Source: an uncultured Paracoccaceae bacterium (lineage in GTDB: Bacteria; Pseudomonadota; Alphaproteobacteria; Rhodobacterales; Rhodobacteraceae). Taken from it: a stretch of 64,000 bases of DNA. The stretch spans positions 124,001 to 188,000 of the forward strand of contig CALMSR010000050.1 in the NCBI GenBank assembly GCA_937872465.1, read 5' to 3'. The notes beneath the pieces were generated by a model. That model was not told the DNA's origin, did no database searches, and saw nothing but the letters and a program-made list of their open reading frames with translations. A program made the translations under genes and the position numbers. This document shows positions 1-8,944 of the stretch, one piece after another; position 1 is the first letter of the stretch, and each line of letters starts with the position of its first letter.

Positions 1-665
1 CGCGGAGCCATGCGCTGGTCTCCGACGCCGCCGGCCTGCTCGCCGACCGGCCCGACCTCGTCGTCGAATGCGCGGGCCATTCCGCGGCCGAGGCGCATGC
101 GCCGGCCGTGCTCCGCGCCGGCATCGACGTGGTCCTCGTCTCGACCGGCGCGCTCGCCGACCCGGCGCTCGAGGGCGCGCTTGAGGCGGCGGCGGCCGAG
201 GGCGGCGCACGCCTGATCCTGCCGGCCGGCGCGGTGGGCGCGATCGACCTCCTCTCGGCGCTCGGCGCCGGGGGCGGGCTCGAGGTCCGCTATCGCGGCA
301 TCAAGCCGCCCGCCGCCTGGGCCGGCACGCCGGCGGCCGAGATCCTCGATCTCGCGTCGCTCGCCGAGCCGGCGATCTTCTTCACCGGCACCGCGCGCGA
401 GGCGGCGGCCGCCTATCCGAAGAACGCCAATGTCGCCGCGACGCTGGCGCTCGCCGGGGCGGGCTTCGAGGCGACCCGGGTCGAGCTGATGGCGGATCCT
501 TCCGCCCCCGGCAACGTGCACGAATATTCCGTCGTCTCGCCGATCGCCAACTACACGATCCGCATCGAGAACAAGCCGTCGTCCGGCAACGCCAAGACCT
601 CGGCGACGACGATCTACAGCGTCCTGCGGGAAATCCGGAACCGCCTCGGCCCGGTCGCCATCTGA
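1..665 (+). CDS. Aspartate dehydrogenase-like protein (5' end outside window)
   Basis: The frame is open from the first bases of the window (codons in phase with position 3), so the N-terminal Rossmann domain lies upstream. The internal GTG at 108 is not a credible start. The visible C-terminal part carries the aspartate-dehydrogenase domain: a YPKNANVAATLALAG stretch, then an EYSVV...IENKPSSGNAKTSA stretch ending in SVLREIRNR, as in NAD(P)-dependent L-aspartate dehydrogenases (NadX family) that interconvert L-aspartate and iminoaspartate/oxaloacetate. It ends 13 bases before the aldehyde dehydrogenase, so the two are probably co-transcribed. In this catabolic setting, away from nadA/nadC, a role in the local pathway is more likely than NAD synthesis; that is inference. 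Confidence 0.8.
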   Translation, partial: RSHALVSDAAGLLADRPDLVVECAGHSAAEAHAPAVLRAGIDVVLVSTGALADPALEGALEAAAAEGGARLILPAGAVGAIDLLSALGAGGGLEVRYRGIKPPAAWAGTPAAEILDLASLAEPAIFFTGTAREAAAAYPKNANVAATLALAGAGFEATRVELMADPSAPGNVHEYSVVSPIANYTIRIENKPSSGNAKTSATTIYSVLREIRNRLGPVAI

Positions 666-678
666 GGGAGGAGAGTTC

Positions 679-2175
679 ATGTGGGGAGAAGCGATGACTG
701 ACCTTCCGGACGGCAAGCTCTACGTCGCCGGCGAATGGACCACCGGCTCCGGCGCGGAGATCACCTCGATCTTTCCCGCCGACGGCTCGGTCAACCGGGT
801 GCTGAAGGGCGCCTCCGAGGCCGACGGCCTCGCGGCCATCGAGCGCGCCAAGGCCGCCCAGGCCGACCCGGCCTGGCGCAACCTCCGCCCGCACGAGCGG
901 GCGCGCATCCTCGCCCGGATCGCCGACGGCATCGAGGCCAACGTCGACCGGATCGCGCGGATCCAGACCATGGACACCGGCAAGACGCTGAAGGAGACCC
1001 GCGCGCTCGCCGCCTCCGCCGCCGGCACCTTCCGCTATTTCGCCGCCGCGCTCGAGACCGCGGACGAGGCGCTGACCACCCAGCGCGGCGACGCGCTGAC
1101 CATGTCGGTCCACGAGCCGCTCGGCCTCGTCGCCGCGATCACGCCCTGGAACTCGCCGATCGCCTCGGACGCGCAGAAGGTCGCGCCGGCGCTCGCCGCC
1201 GGCAATGCGGTGCTGCTCAAGCCCGCCTCCTGGTCGCCGCTCGTCAGCCTCGAACTCGCCCGCATCGTCGAGGAGGCCGGCCTGCCGAAGGGGCTCTTCT
1301 CCGTGCTGCCCGGCGCCGGGCGCGAGATCGGCAACCTGCTCGTCGAGCACCCCGACATCGCCAAGGTCAGCTTCACCGGCGGCACCTCCACCGGCCGGGC
1401 GCTCGCCCGCAAGGCGGCCGAGAAGCTGATGCCGGTCTCGCTCGAGCTCGGCGGCAAGTCCCCCACCATCGTCTTCGCCGACGCCGACATCGACCAGGCG
1501 ATCGCCGGCGTGCTCTACGGCATCTTCTCCTCCTCGGGGCAGAGCTGCATCGCCGGCGCCCGCCTCTTCGTCGAGCGCCCGATCTACGACAGCTTCGTCG
1601 AGCGCCTCACCGCCGCGACCGAACGCCTGCGCGTCGGCCACCCCTTCGACCCCGCGACCCAGGTCGCGCCGCTCGTCCATTTCGACCACCGCGCCTCGGT
1701 CGCGAAGATGGTCGACGCCGCCCGCGCCGAAGGCGCCGAGCTGCTGGCCGGGGGCCGCGCCCCGGCGGGCGAGACCTACGACAAGGGCGCCTTCTACCTG
1801 CCGACGATCCTCGCCGGCGTCGACAATTCCGCCACCATCTGCCGCGAGGAGGTCTTCGGCCCCGTGCTCGTCGTCCTCCCCTTCGAGGACGAGGCCGACG
1901 TGATCGCGCAAGGCAACGACAGCGACTACGGCCTCGCCTCCGGCATCTGGACCCGCGACTTCCCCCGCGCCTGGCGCATCGGCCGGGCGCTCAGGACCGG
2001 CACCGTCTGGATCAACACCTACAAGCAGTTCTCCGTCTCCACCCCCTTCGGCGGCGAGAAGGAGAGCGGCACCGGCCGCGAGAAGGGCCGCGACGGCATC
2101 CGCGCCTATATGGCGCAGAAATCGATCTATACCGACCTCACCGGAAAGCCCCTCGCCTGGGCGGGAGCCGCCTGA
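679..2175 (+). CDS. NAD(P)-dependent aldehyde dehydrogenase
   Basis: A 498-residue protein of typical ALDH length. Family marks: TPWNSP near residue 155 (oxyanion and cofactor region), FTGGTSTGR (nucleotide binding), LELGGKSP with the general-base Glu, and SSGQSCIAGAR with the catalytic Cys. It oxidises an aldehyde to the acid; the substrate cannot be read from sequence. The start at 679 has GGAGG about 7 bases upstream; an in-frame ATG at 694 is an alternative with a GGGAG of its own. The stop overlaps the start of the reductase gene (TGATG), pointing to translational coupling within one operon. Confidence 0.9.
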   Translation: MWGEAMTDLPDGKLYVAGEWTTGSGAEITSIFPADGSVNRVLKGASEADGLAAIERAKAAQADPAWRNLRPHERARILARIADGIEANVDRIARIQTMDTGKTLKETRALAASAAGTFRYFAAALETADEALTTQRGDALTMSVHEPLGLVAAITPWNSPIASDAQKVAPALAAGNAVLLKPASWSPLVSLELARIVEEAGLPKGLFSVLPGAGREIGNLLVEHPDIAKVSFTGGTSTGRALARKAAEKLMPVSLELGGKSPTIVFADADIDQAIAGVLYGIFSSSGQSCIAGARLFVERPIYDSFVERLTAATERLRVGHPFDPATQVAPLVHFDHRASVAKMVDAARAEGAELLAGGRAPAGETYDKGAFYLPTILAGVDNSATICREEVFGPVLVVLPFEDEADVIAQGNDSDYGLASGIWTRDFPRAWRIGRALRTGTVWINTYKQFSVSTPFGGEKESGTGREKGRDGIRAYMAQKSIYTDLTGKPLAWAGAA

Positions 2176-3395
2176 TGCAGAAATCCGTCGCCATCGTCGG
2201 CTCCGGCCCCTCCGGCTGCTACCTCGCCCAGGCGCTGCTCAAGGCGAAGCCCGACCTCAGGCTCGACCTCATCGACCGCCTGCCCGTGCCCTACGGCCTC
2301 GTCCGCTACGGCGTCGCCGCCGACCACCAGGGCACCAAGGCGATCATCCGCCAGTTCGAGCGCCTCTTCGAGCGCCAGGGCGCGGGCTTCATCGGCAACC
2401 TCGACATCGGCGCGGACATCAGCCTCGACGAACTGCGCGCCGCCTACGACGCCGTCATCCTCGCCGCCGGCCTCGCCACCGACCGCCGCCTGGGCATCCC
2501 CGGCGAGGACCTCGCCGGCATCGCCGGCGCCGGCATCGTCACCCGCGCGCTCAACGAGCACCCGGACGCGGACCCCCTGCCCGCCCTCGGCCGGCACGTC
2601 GTGGTCATGGGCAACGGCAATGTCGCCATCGACATCGTGCGGCTCATCGCCAAGAGCGCCGACGAGCTCGCCGGCACCGACCTGGGGCCGGTCCCGACCG
2701 CCTGGCTCACCGCCGGCCATATCGAGACCATCGACGTCGTCGGCCGCTCGGCCGCGTCCCACGCCAAGTTCGACCCGGTCATGGTCAAGGAACTGCACCA
2801 CCTTGCCCATGCGACGATCCGCATCGAGGGCGCCGGCACCGCCGAGGAGCCCGCGGGCCAGAAGAAGCTCGACGCGCTCGCGGCCATCGACGGCATCGCC
2901 CACGGGCCGCGCAGGCTCACCTTCCGCTTCGGCCTCACCCCCACCGCCTTCGAGGGCAAGGACGGCCGCGTCACCGCCGTGCGCTTCCGCGATGCCGCGG
3001 GCGCGGAGACGGTGCTGCCCTGCGACACCTTCATCAGCGCCATCGGCTTCGACACCTGCGCCAATCTCTCGCGCGGCACGCTGCTCGAGCATGCGCGCGA
3101 CATCGACGCCGGCGTGCTCGACGACGGCCTCTACGCCACCGGCTGGTTCCGCCGCGGCCCGCGCGGCACCATCCCGGAGAACCGGGCCGAGGCGCAGGCG
3201 CTCGCCGCCCGGGTCATCGCCGACCTCGACGCCGCGACCGGCAGGCCCGGCCTCCCCGCCACCGGCCGCGTCGACTACGCGGGCTGGAAGCGCATCGACG
3301 CGGCCGAACTCGCCGCCGCCACCGCGGACCGCTGCCGCAGGAAGATCGCCGACCGCGCGGCCATGCTCGCGCTGGCACTGAACAATGAGGGATAA
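2175..3395 (+). CDS. Adrenodoxin reductase-type ferredoxin/flavodoxin-NADP+ reductase
   Basis: A 406-residue FAD/NADPH protein. VGSGPSGC at the N terminus is the FAD Rossmann motif, PVPYGLVRYGVAADH is a signature of the adrenodoxin reductase/FprA family, GNGNVAIDIVR is the NADPH motif, and RRGPRGTIPENRAE near the C terminus matches the conserved closing motif of the family. It moves electrons from NADPH to a one-electron carrier. The flavodoxin encoded 3 bases downstream is the obvious partner. Such a reductase/flavodoxin pair usually serves a cytochrome P450 or similar oxygenase; none is in the window, so the terminal oxygenase may lie upstream. The start is ATG at 2175, sharing its A with the preceding TGA. 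Confidence 0.88.
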   Translation: MQKSVAIVGSGPSGCYLAQALLKAKPDLRLDLIDRLPVPYGLVRYGVAADHQGTKAIIRQFERLFERQGAGFIGNLDIGADISLDELRAAYDAVILAAGLATDRRLGIPGEDLAGIAGAGIVTRALNEHPDADPLPALGRHVVVMGNGNVAIDIVRLIAKSADELAGTDLGPVPTAWLTAGHIETIDVVGRSAASHAKFDPVMVKELHHLAHATIRIEGAGTAEEPAGQKKLDALAAIDGIAHGPRRLTFRFGLTPTAFEGKDGRVTAVRFRDAAGAETVLPCDTFISAIGFDTCANLSRGTLLEHARDIDAGVLDDGLYATGWFRRGPRGTIPENRAEAQALAARVIADLDAATGRPGLPATGRVDYAGWKRIDAAELAAATADRCRRKIADRAAMLALALNNEG

Positions 3396-3398
3396 GCC

Positions 3399-3866
3399 AT
3401 GAACATCACCGTCCTATACGGAACCGAGACCGGCAATGCCGAGATGCTGGCCGAAGATGTCACCGCGCACCTCGAGGGCGACCACGCGGTCACCTGCACC
3501 AACCTCTCGGACTTCGCGCCATCCGACTTCGCCCCCGAGCAGTTCTACCTCGTGATCTGCTCGACCTACGGCGACGGTGAGCTGCCCTCCTCGGCCAAGC
3601 CCTTCGCCGAGGCGATGGAGACGGCGCAGCCGGATCTTGCCGGCATCCATTTCGCGATCTTCGGCCTCGGCGACACCGAATACGACGAGACCCACAATTT
3701 CGGCAGCCAGATCATCGCCGACATGCTGAAGGGCCGCGGCGCCGCCCAGGTCGGCGACCGGGTGATCCACGACGCCTCCGGCTCCGACATGGCCGACGAC
3801 CTCGCCATGGAATGGGCCGATTCGGTGGTCGAGCTCGCCCGCACCCGCGTCGGGGAGGCCGCCTGA
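3399..3866 (+). CDS. Flavodoxin (FMN electron carrier)
   Basis: A 155-residue single flavodoxin domain. YGTETGNAE is the FMN phosphate loop, CSTYGDGELPSSA is the loop stacking on the isoalloxazine ring, and FGLGDTEYDETHNFG is the second ring-binding loop; together these resemble the short-chain, cytochrome P450-reductase-like group. It is placed directly after the NADPH reductase and overlaps the next gene by one base. P450cin is known to use such a carrier (cindoxin), so this operon may support a P450-type monooxygenase; that link is inference. There is no signal peptide, so it is cytoplasmic. Confidence 0.88.
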   Translation: MNITVLYGTETGNAEMLAEDVTAHLEGDHAVTCTNLSDFAPSDFAPEQFYLVICSTYGDGELPSSAKPFAEAMETAQPDLAGIHFAIFGLGDTEYDETHNFGSQIIADMLKGRGAAQVGDRVIHDASGSDMADDLAMEWADSVVELARTRVGEAA

Positions 3867-4465
3867 TGCGCGCCGCCGAGATCCTCGAACGCCTGTCGGT
3901 CGCCTGGAAGCACGGCGAGCATGTCGACCTCGCCGGCATCACCTGCGAGGGGCGGCTCGACCTCTCGGGTCGCGAGATGCCCGGCGTGGATTTCTCCGGC
4001 GCGACCTTCCCCGAGGGCCTCGACGCCACGGGCGCCCGCTTCCTCGGCCTCGCCTGGTTCCGCGGCGTCGCCTTCGAGGGCCCGAGCCCCTTCGCCCGCG
4101 CGCAGTTCCTGACCGACGCCCGCTTCGAGGACGCGAGCTTCGACGCGCCGGCCGATTTCTCGAAGACCGAGTTCCGCGGCATCGCCCGCTTCGACCACGC
4201 CCGCTTCGCGCAAGGGGCGAGCTTCGCCGGCACCGTCTCCTACGGCAACGTCTCGCTCGCCCATGCCGCCTTCGGGGCGCCGGCCGACTTCCGCGGGGCG
4301 GAATACCTCGGCGGCATCTGGTGCGACTCGACCGCCTTCGCCGAGGGCACCGACTTCAGCGACATCCAGGTCCACGGCCGCCTGTGGATCCGGCGCGCCC
4401 GGCTCGGCACGGCGCCGCTCGCCGCGGACCGCTTCACGCTCTCATTCGGCTATACCTACGCCTGA
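3866..4465 (+). CDS. Pentapeptide-repeat protein
   Basis: A 199-residue protein built of degenerate A(D/N)LxF-type five-residue repeats: CEGRLDLSGREMPGVDFSGA, GLDATGARFLGLAWFRGVAF, DARFEDASFDAPADFSKTEF, followed by further repeats to about residue 175. Such repeats fold as a right-handed quadrilateral beta-helix. The biochemical function is unknown. I chose the ATG at 3866, overlapping the flavodoxin stop, over an in-frame upstream GTG at 3812 that would lie inside the flavodoxin gene. Finding a pentapeptide protein within an electron-transfer/monooxygenase operon is unusual; it may be a structural or protective partner, but nothing in the sequence decides. Confidence 0.8.
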   Translation: MRAAEILERLSVAWKHGEHVDLAGITCEGRLDLSGREMPGVDFSGATFPEGLDATGARFLGLAWFRGVAFEGPSPFARAQFLTDARFEDASFDAPADFSKTEFRGIARFDHARFAQGASFAGTVSYGNVSLAHAAFGAPADFRGAEYLGGIWCDSTAFAEGTDFSDIQVHGRLWIRRARLGTAPLAADRFTLSFGYTYA

Positions 4466-4479
4466 AAAGGGGAATTCGC

Positions 4480-5616
4480 ATGGGCCTCGAAATCGGCATC
4501 TGCGGCGGTGGCGTCGGCGGCCTGACGGCCGCCATCGCCCTCGCGAAGGACGGCCATTCCGTCACCGTCCACGAGCAGGCCCGCGCCTTCGCCCGCATCG
4601 GCGCGGACGTGAACCTGACCCCCAACGCGGTGCACGCGCTCGACCGGCTCGGCATCGGCGAGACCCTGCGCGAGACCGCCGCCCGGCCGCGCTTCCGCAT
4701 CAGCCGCACCTGGGACAGCGGCGAGGAGACCTCGCGCCTGCCGATGGGCGACGAGGCGGAGCGCAAATACGGCGCGCCGCAGCTCACCATCCACCGCGGC
4801 GACCTGCTGCGCGCCCTCGAGGCGCGGGTGCCGCAAAGCGCGATCCGGCTCGGCCACAGGGTCACGGCCGTCTCCGACGGCACCGTCACCTTCGCCGACG
4901 GATCGAGCGAGCGCTTCGACCTCGTCATCGGCGCCGACGGCATCCACTCGGCGGTGCGCGCGTCGCTCTTCGGCGAGGATCATCCGCGCTTCACCGGCCT
5001 CGTCTCCTACCGCGCCGTCGTCCCGCGCACCGCGGTCGCGGCGGAGAATCTCGACAGCTTCACCAAATGGTGGGGTCCGCGCCCCGACGTGCAGGTCGTC
5101 GTCTTCCCGCTGACCCGCGGCGAGGAGATCTTCATCTTCGCCACCACGCCCCAGGACGACTGGCGCGAGGAAAGCTGGACGCTGCCCGGCGACGTCGCCG
5201 AGCTGCGCGCGGTCTACGCCGATTTCCACCCCGAGGTTCGCGCGCTTCTCGGCGCCGTCGCCTCGGTCACCAAATCCGCGCTCTACGTCCGCGACCCCAT
5301 GCCGCGCTGGTCTTCGGGCCATGCCACGCTCCTCGGCGACGCGGCGCATCCGATGGTGCCCTTCATGGCCCAGGGCGCCTGCATGGCGATCGAGGACGCC
5401 GTCGTGCTCTCCCGCGCGCTCGCGGGTGCGACGCGCGCCGACGTCCCCGCCGCCCTGCGCAGCTACGAGGACGCCCGCCGCGACCGCACCGCCCGCGTCC
5501 AGCTCGGCTCGCTCGCCAACGACTGGATGAAGGGCCAGGGCAACGCCGACTGGGTCTATGGCTACGACGCCTGGGCCGCCCCGCTGGGCGAGCCGGCCGA
5601 AACCGCCGAAGGGTAG
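4480..5616 (+). CDS. FAD-dependent aromatic-ring-type monooxygenase
   Basis: A 378-residue class A flavoprotein monooxygenase of the salicylate hydroxylase/3-hydroxybenzoate 6-hydroxylase group. [20 protein letters not shown] is the FAD dinucleotide fold, [14 protein letters not shown] is the DG fingerprint contacting FAD and NAD(P)H, and [20 protein letters not shown] is the GD motif with the ribityl-binding Asp. It would hydroxylate an aromatic or N-heteroaromatic ring using NAD(P)H and O2. The start at 4480 follows an AAAAGGGGA ribosome site, 14 bases after the pentapeptide gene. The substrate is unknown. Confidence 0.85.
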   Translation: MGLEIGICGGGVGGLTAAIALAKDGHSVTVHEQARAFARIGADVNLTPNAVHALDRLGIGETLRETAARPRFRISRTWDSGEETSRLPMGDEAERKYGAPQLTIHRGDLLRALEARVPQSAIRLGHRVTAVSDGTVTFADGSSERFDLVIGADGIHSAVRASLFGEDHPRFTGLVSYRAVVPRTAVAAENLDSFTKWWGPRPDVQVVVFPLTRGEEIFIFATTPQDDWREESWTLPGDVAELRAVYADFHPEVRALLGAVASVTKSALYVRDPMPRWSSGHATLLGDAAHPMVPFMAQGACMAIEDAVVLSRALAGATRADVPAALRSYEDARRDRTARVQLGSLANDWMKGQGNADWVYGYDAWAAPLGEPAETAEG

Positions 5617-5636
5617 CCGGAACCGGGGAGGACGGT

Positions 5637-5879
5637 ATGATCATCTGCTCCTGCGCCGTCATCCGCCAGGAAGAGCTGCGCGAGGTAACCCGCAAGTTGT
5701 ACCGGAGCAATCCGGGCGCGCCGATCACACCCAACCGGGTCTACCGCGCGCTCGGCAAGTCTCCGACCTGCATGGATTGCGCTCCGCTCCTAACCCTGCG
5801 AATCTATGCCACCGCGCAGGAGGTCATCGTCGCCGAGGGCTTGCTGCGCGGCGATGCACATCCGCGGAGGATCAAGTGA
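5637..5879 (+). CDS. bfd: Bacterioferritin-associated ferredoxin
   Basis: An 80-residue [2Fe-2S] protein of the BFD-like fold: CSC at residues 4-6, then CMDC near 43-46, giving the C-x-C-x(n)-C-x2-C ligand pattern of Bfd. Bfd binds bacterioferritin and passes electrons that reduce and release stored Fe(III). The bacterioferritin gene starts 4 bases before its stop codon, a direct genomic confirmation of the pairing. A GGGGAGGACGGT ribosome site precedes ATG 5637. The C-terminal tail ([12 protein letters not shown]) is slightly longer than in classical 64-residue Bfd. Confidence 0.9.
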   Translation: MIICSCAVIRQEELREVTRKLYRSNPGAPITPNRVYRALGKSPTCMDCAPLLTLRIYATAQEVIVAEGLLRGDAHPRRIK

Positions 5880-6361
5880 AGGGCAATCCCAAGGTCATCG
5901 ACCTCCTGAACGATGCGCTGCGCCACGAGCTCACCGCGGTCAGCCAGTTCTGGCTGCACTACCGATTGCTCCAGAACTGGGGTTTCGGCGCGATGGCGCA
6001 GAAGTGGAGAGACGAGAGCATCGAGGAGATGGAGCACGCCGACCAGCTCATCGCCCGCATCGTGTTCCTCGAGGGCTTCCCCAACCTCCAGAAGCTCGAC
6101 CCGCTGATGATCGGCGAGTCGGTCCGGGAGGTGCTCGACGCCGACCTCAAGGCCGAATACCGCGCCCGCGCCCTCTACCGCGAGGCCCGCGACGTCGCCG
6201 AGGAAGCCGAGGACTACGTCAGCAAGGATCTCTTCGAGACCCTGATGCACGACGAGGAAGGCCACATCGATTTCCTCGAGACCCAGATCGATCTCTTCGA
6301 CCGGATCGGCGCGGAGGAATACGGCCTCCTGAACGCCACCCCCGCCGACGAGGCGAAGTGA
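5876..6361 (+). CDS. bfr: Bacterioferritin
   Basis: A 161-residue four-helix ferritin, the usual Bfr length. The ferroxidase ligands are recognisable: Glu in [13 protein letters not shown] (E18 type), Glu and His in [10 protein letters not shown], Glu in YREARDV, and Glu/His in HDEEGHIDF. The Met of EEMEHADQ sits where the haem-ligating Met52 occurs. It oxidises and stores iron in a 24-subunit shell. The start is GTG 5876, overlapping the bfd stop, with GGAGG five bases upstream; no nearby ATG fits. It is the last gene of the operon. Confidence 0.94.
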   Translation: MKGNPKVIDLLNDALRHELTAVSQFWLHYRLLQNWGFGAMAQKWRDESIEEMEHADQLIARIVFLEGFPNLQKLDPLMIGESVREVLDADLKAEYRARALYREARDVAEEAEDYVSKDLFETLMHDEEGHIDFLETQIDLFDRIGAEEYGLLNATPADEAK

Positions 6362-6394
6362 CCTCGCGCCCCCGCGCCCCGTCGTTTCCAATCG

Positions 6395-6456
6395 GTTAAC
6401 GCGGACGGCGTTCTTCAGCCGTATCAAAGACTTGGCCGCTTGTGCGCGCGCGCTCA
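6395..6456. repeat. Bipartite repeat, copy 1 (GTTAACGC + 27-mer)
   Basis: Positions 6395-6402 read GTTAACGC. Positions 6430-6456 carry a 27-base block beginning ACTTGGCCG and ending GCGCGCGCTCA. The same two blocks occur at 26641-26648 and 26676-26702 with one mismatch in the 27-mer and exactly the same 35-base offset; the intervening 27 bases are largely different. It lies between the convergent ends of bfr and the IclR gene. Function unknown. Confidence 0.7.
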
Positions 6457-6464
6457 GGCGGGGG

Positions 6465-7265
6465 TCAGCCTTTGAATCCGAGAGCCTCGGAGATCCCCGT
6501 CGCCGCCTTCTTGAGCGCCGCCTCGATCTCGGGGAGCCGCGGGTTTCCGGGCGTGAAGGCGCTCGCATGCCCCGTCACGTTGATCGCCCCGGCGGCCTGC
6601 CCGCGGTGGTCCCGCACCAGGGCCGCGCCCGAGCCGATCTCGGGCTCGAAATTCGCCATGCTCCAGGCGACCCCGAGCGCCTTGTCCTCCCGGAGCTGCT
6701 TCTCGAGATCCGCGAGCGAGGTCCGCGTCTTGTCGCTGTAGGCGTCGAGCCGCACGCCGGCATAGCGCTTCCGGAGCTCCTCCGGTGCGAGATCCGCGAG
6801 CAGGATCCGCCCGATCGAGGTCGCATGCGCCGGCAGCCGCGTCCCCTCCCGCACGTTGCTCGCCAGATGCGAATTCGGGGTCACTCGCGCCAGATAGACG
6901 ATCTCGCGCCCTTCGAGAATTCCGAGATGCGCCGAAAGATTGAGCTCCCGCACCAGCTCCAGGAGATAGGGCCGCGACACCTGCGCGATGTCCCGCCCAT
7001 GCAAGGCCTCGGCCGCCAGCGTGATGAGCCCCGTCCCCAGACGATACCCCCCGTCGTCGGGTATCGCCTCGATCATTCCCTCCTCCTCCAGCGTCGCCAG
7101 AAGCCGAATGAGCGTCGTGCGGTTGATCCCCGTGGCCTTGGCCGCCTGGCTGGTATTGCGACATCTGTTCCCGGCGGCAACATATCGCAGCAGCGTGAAC
7201 GCACGCGCCACCGGCGGCACCCCGTAGGGCGGGTCGTCGACCAGCAAGGCTGATGCTTCTGCCAT
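6465..7265 (-). CDS. IclR-family transcriptional regulator
   Basis: A 266-residue IclR-type regulator. The N-terminal winged helix-turn-helix spans about residues 18-75 (NTSQAAKATGINRTTLIRLL, then the GGYRLG wing). The C-terminal effector domain runs from about 90 to 260, with the conserved DLAPEELRKRYA and ALGVAWSMANFEPEIGSGAA stretches. It is convergent to the bfr operon and divergent from the lrgAB-like pair. Palindromic and repeated sites abut its start codon (7269-7309), so autoregulation is likely. The ligand is unknown. Start ATG 7265 has AAGGTG eight bases upstream on the coding strand. Confidence 0.9.
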   Translation of the reverse strand: MAEASALLVDDPPYGVPPVARAFTLLRYVAAGNRCRNTSQAAKATGINRTTLIRLLATLEEEGMIEAIPDDGGYRLGTGLITLAAEALHGRDIAQVSRPYLLELVRELNLSAHLGILEGREIVYLARVTPNSHLASNVREGTRLPAHATSIGRILLADLAPEELRKRYAGVRLDAYSDKTRTSLADLEKQLREDKALGVAWSMANFEPEIGSGAALVRDHRGQAAGAINVTGHASAFTPGNPRLPEIEAALKKAATGISEALGFKG

Positions 7266-7268
7266 TTT

Positions 7269-7309
7269 ATGAACACCTTATGACTTATATGAACAGACCA
7301 CTATTGGTC
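7269..7309. promoter_or_regulatory. Candidate IclR operator cluster
   Basis: ATGAACA occurs at 7269-7275 and again at 7289-7295, 20 bases (two helical turns) apart, with a related ATGACTT between at 7280. Immediately next to this, GACCA-N4-TGGTC (7296-7309) is a perfect 5+5 inverted repeat. All lie just upstream of the IclR start. IclR proteins bind short palindromes near their own promoters, so this is a plausible autoregulatory site. The rest of the gap up to 7732 (about 420 bases) shows no gene I can support. Confidence 0.45.
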
Positions 7310-7732
7310 GAAGCCCGTCCGCAATGCAACTCCCTTGAGGACCTCGCAACGCACGGACTCCAGGGTCTGCGCCGTGACTCCCGAGCATCGACCATGCGAG
7401 ACCGGGGTCGGCGCTTCATGGCGGCGCTCCTGCGCCGACGGAGCAGTGGACGGCGGGCGGAGCGCCTCCGCGACGCGGAGCCCGGCAGCCGGCAGCCGAT
7501 CGCGGAATGCGGCCGGCCATGCGGGCGACCAGCGCTTCGCCGGCGGCCCGGCTTCCCGCGACGCGAAGGGCGACGGGCCGGCCGATTCCGGGATCGCGAT
7601 CGCGGGCATCGCCCGGGCTCGGGGAGCACGACATCCTGCTCGGAGCGCCCCCGACGGCTCGCCGGGGCTTGCACTGGGCCGGTGCCGCGGCTTAGGACGC
7701 GGCCCGAACCCCTCGCCGCCCCGGGAACCGCC

Positions 7733-8086
7733 ATGCTCCAGGCCCTGACCCTGCTCTTTCTCTGCCAGCTCGCCGGCGAGGCCGCGGTCCGCGCCGCCGA
7801 CCTCGCCTTCCCCGGCCCGGTGCTCGGCATGGGGCTCTTCTTCGCCGGCCTGCTCGTCGCCGGCCGGACCGGCCCTAGCCTCGACGCCGTCGCCGACACG
7901 ATCCTGAAGAACCTCTCGCTGCTCTTCGTCCCCGCCGCCGTGGGCGTCATGCAGCAGGCGGGGCTGATCGCCGCCAACGCGCTGGCGATCGGCATGGCGC
8001 TCGTGGTCTCCACCCTGCTCACGCTGATCGTCACGGTCTATACCTTCCGCGCGGTGGCGCGATTCCAGAGCGGAGCGCGGCCGTGA
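7733..8086 (+). CDS. lrgA: CidA/LrgA-family holin-like membrane protein
   Basis: A 117-residue, strongly hydrophobic protein with four predicted membrane helices and the family motif LAFPGPVLGMGLFF followed by LSLLFVPAAVGVM. CidA/LrgA proteins pair with CidB/LrgB proteins and have been linked to murein hydrolase control and to export of small acids such as pyruvate and glycolate. ATG 7733 begins at the conserved N terminus; the frame stays open far upstream only because of high GC content. The downstream lrgB-like gene starts at a GTG overlapping this stop codon, so the two are translated together. The ribosome site is weak. Confidence 0.85.
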   Translation: MLQALTLLFLCQLAGEAAVRAADLAFPGPVLGMGLFFAGLLVAGRTGPSLDAVADTILKNLSLLFVPAAVGVMQQAGLIAANALAIGMALVVSTLLTLIVTVYTFRAVARFQSGARP

Positions 8087-8805
8087 GCGAGCCCCACGGC
8101 ATCCTGCGCATCTGGGTCTATCTCTCCGAGACCCCGCTGCTCTGGCTCACCGCGACGCTCGTCGCCTTCGTGATCGGCGATGCCATCTCCGCGCGGCTCG
8201 GCCGGCACCCGCTCGCCAATCCGGTGGTGATCGCCGCGGGCCTGCTGATCGCGCTGCTGACCGCCACCGGCACCGCCTACGGCGATTATTTCGCCGGCGC
8301 CCAGTTCGTGCATTTCCTGCTCGGCCCCGCGACCGTGGCGCTCGCCGTGCCGCTCTGGCACAACCGCACCGCGGTGCGCCGCAATCTCGTGCCGATGTGC
8401 GTCGCCCTCGTGGCGGGCTCGCTCACCGCCATCGTCTCGGCGGTCACCATCGCCTGGGCCTTCGGCGCGCCGGCCCCGGTCCTGGCCTCGCTGGCCCCGA
8501 AATCCACCACCGCACCCATCGCCATGGCGCTGACCGAATCGATCGGCGGCATTCCGGCGCTCGCGGCGGTGCTGGTGGTGCTGACCGGCATCCTCGGCTC
8601 GGTGATCGTGACCCCGCTGATGAACGCGCTGAAGATCACCGACTATGCCGCGCGCGGCTTCGCCGTCGGGGTCGCGAGCCACGGAATCGGCACCGCCCGC
8701 GCCTTCCAGGTCTCCGAAGAGGCCGGCACCTTCGCCGGCATCGCCATGGGCCTCAACGGCGCCCTGACCGCGCTGGTCTTCCTGCTGGCGCCGCTCTTCT
8801 TCTGA
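8083..8805 (+). CDS. lrgB: CidB/LrgB-family membrane protein
   Basis: A 240-residue polytopic protein covering the full LrgB family length. Marks include LLGPATVALAVPLW, ASLAPKSTTAPIAMALTESI and AARGFAVGVASHGIGTARAF, all conserved in LrgB/CidB. It starts with GTG at 8083, overlapping the lrgA stop, which fits the obligate two-gene arrangement. Likely role is export of small organic acids or modulation of envelope integrity together with LrgA; the substrate cannot be told here. The nearest regulator is the divergent IclR gene, possibly acting on both sides. Confidence 0.88.
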   Translation: MSEPHGILRIWVYLSETPLLWLTATLVAFVIGDAISARLGRHPLANPVVIAAGLLIALLTATGTAYGDYFAGAQFVHFLLGPATVALAVPLWHNRTAVRRNLVPMCVALVAGSLTAIVSAVTIAWAFGAPAPVLASLAPKSTTAPIAMALTESIGGIPALAAVLVVLTGILGSVIVTPLMNALKITDYAARGFAVGVASHGIGTARAFQVSEEAGTFAGIAMGLNGALTALVFLLAPLFF

Positions 8806-8944
8806 CCGGCCCGCGCGCCAGCTCGGGGCGATCGACACCGCTCGATCGGGCTCGCGTCCCCGGCGCGCCATCAAACCCGATTGTTCGGAACGCGCCTTTG
8901 ACGCATGCTCGACGCACGCATAACGCGAATCGCGGGGTATCGCC

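Noticed and set aside
735..2174. Long open frame overlapping the aldehyde dehydrogenase in another phase
   Set aside because: Composition is almost all Arg, Pro and Gly; only its last part (from 2175) is the real reductase gene.
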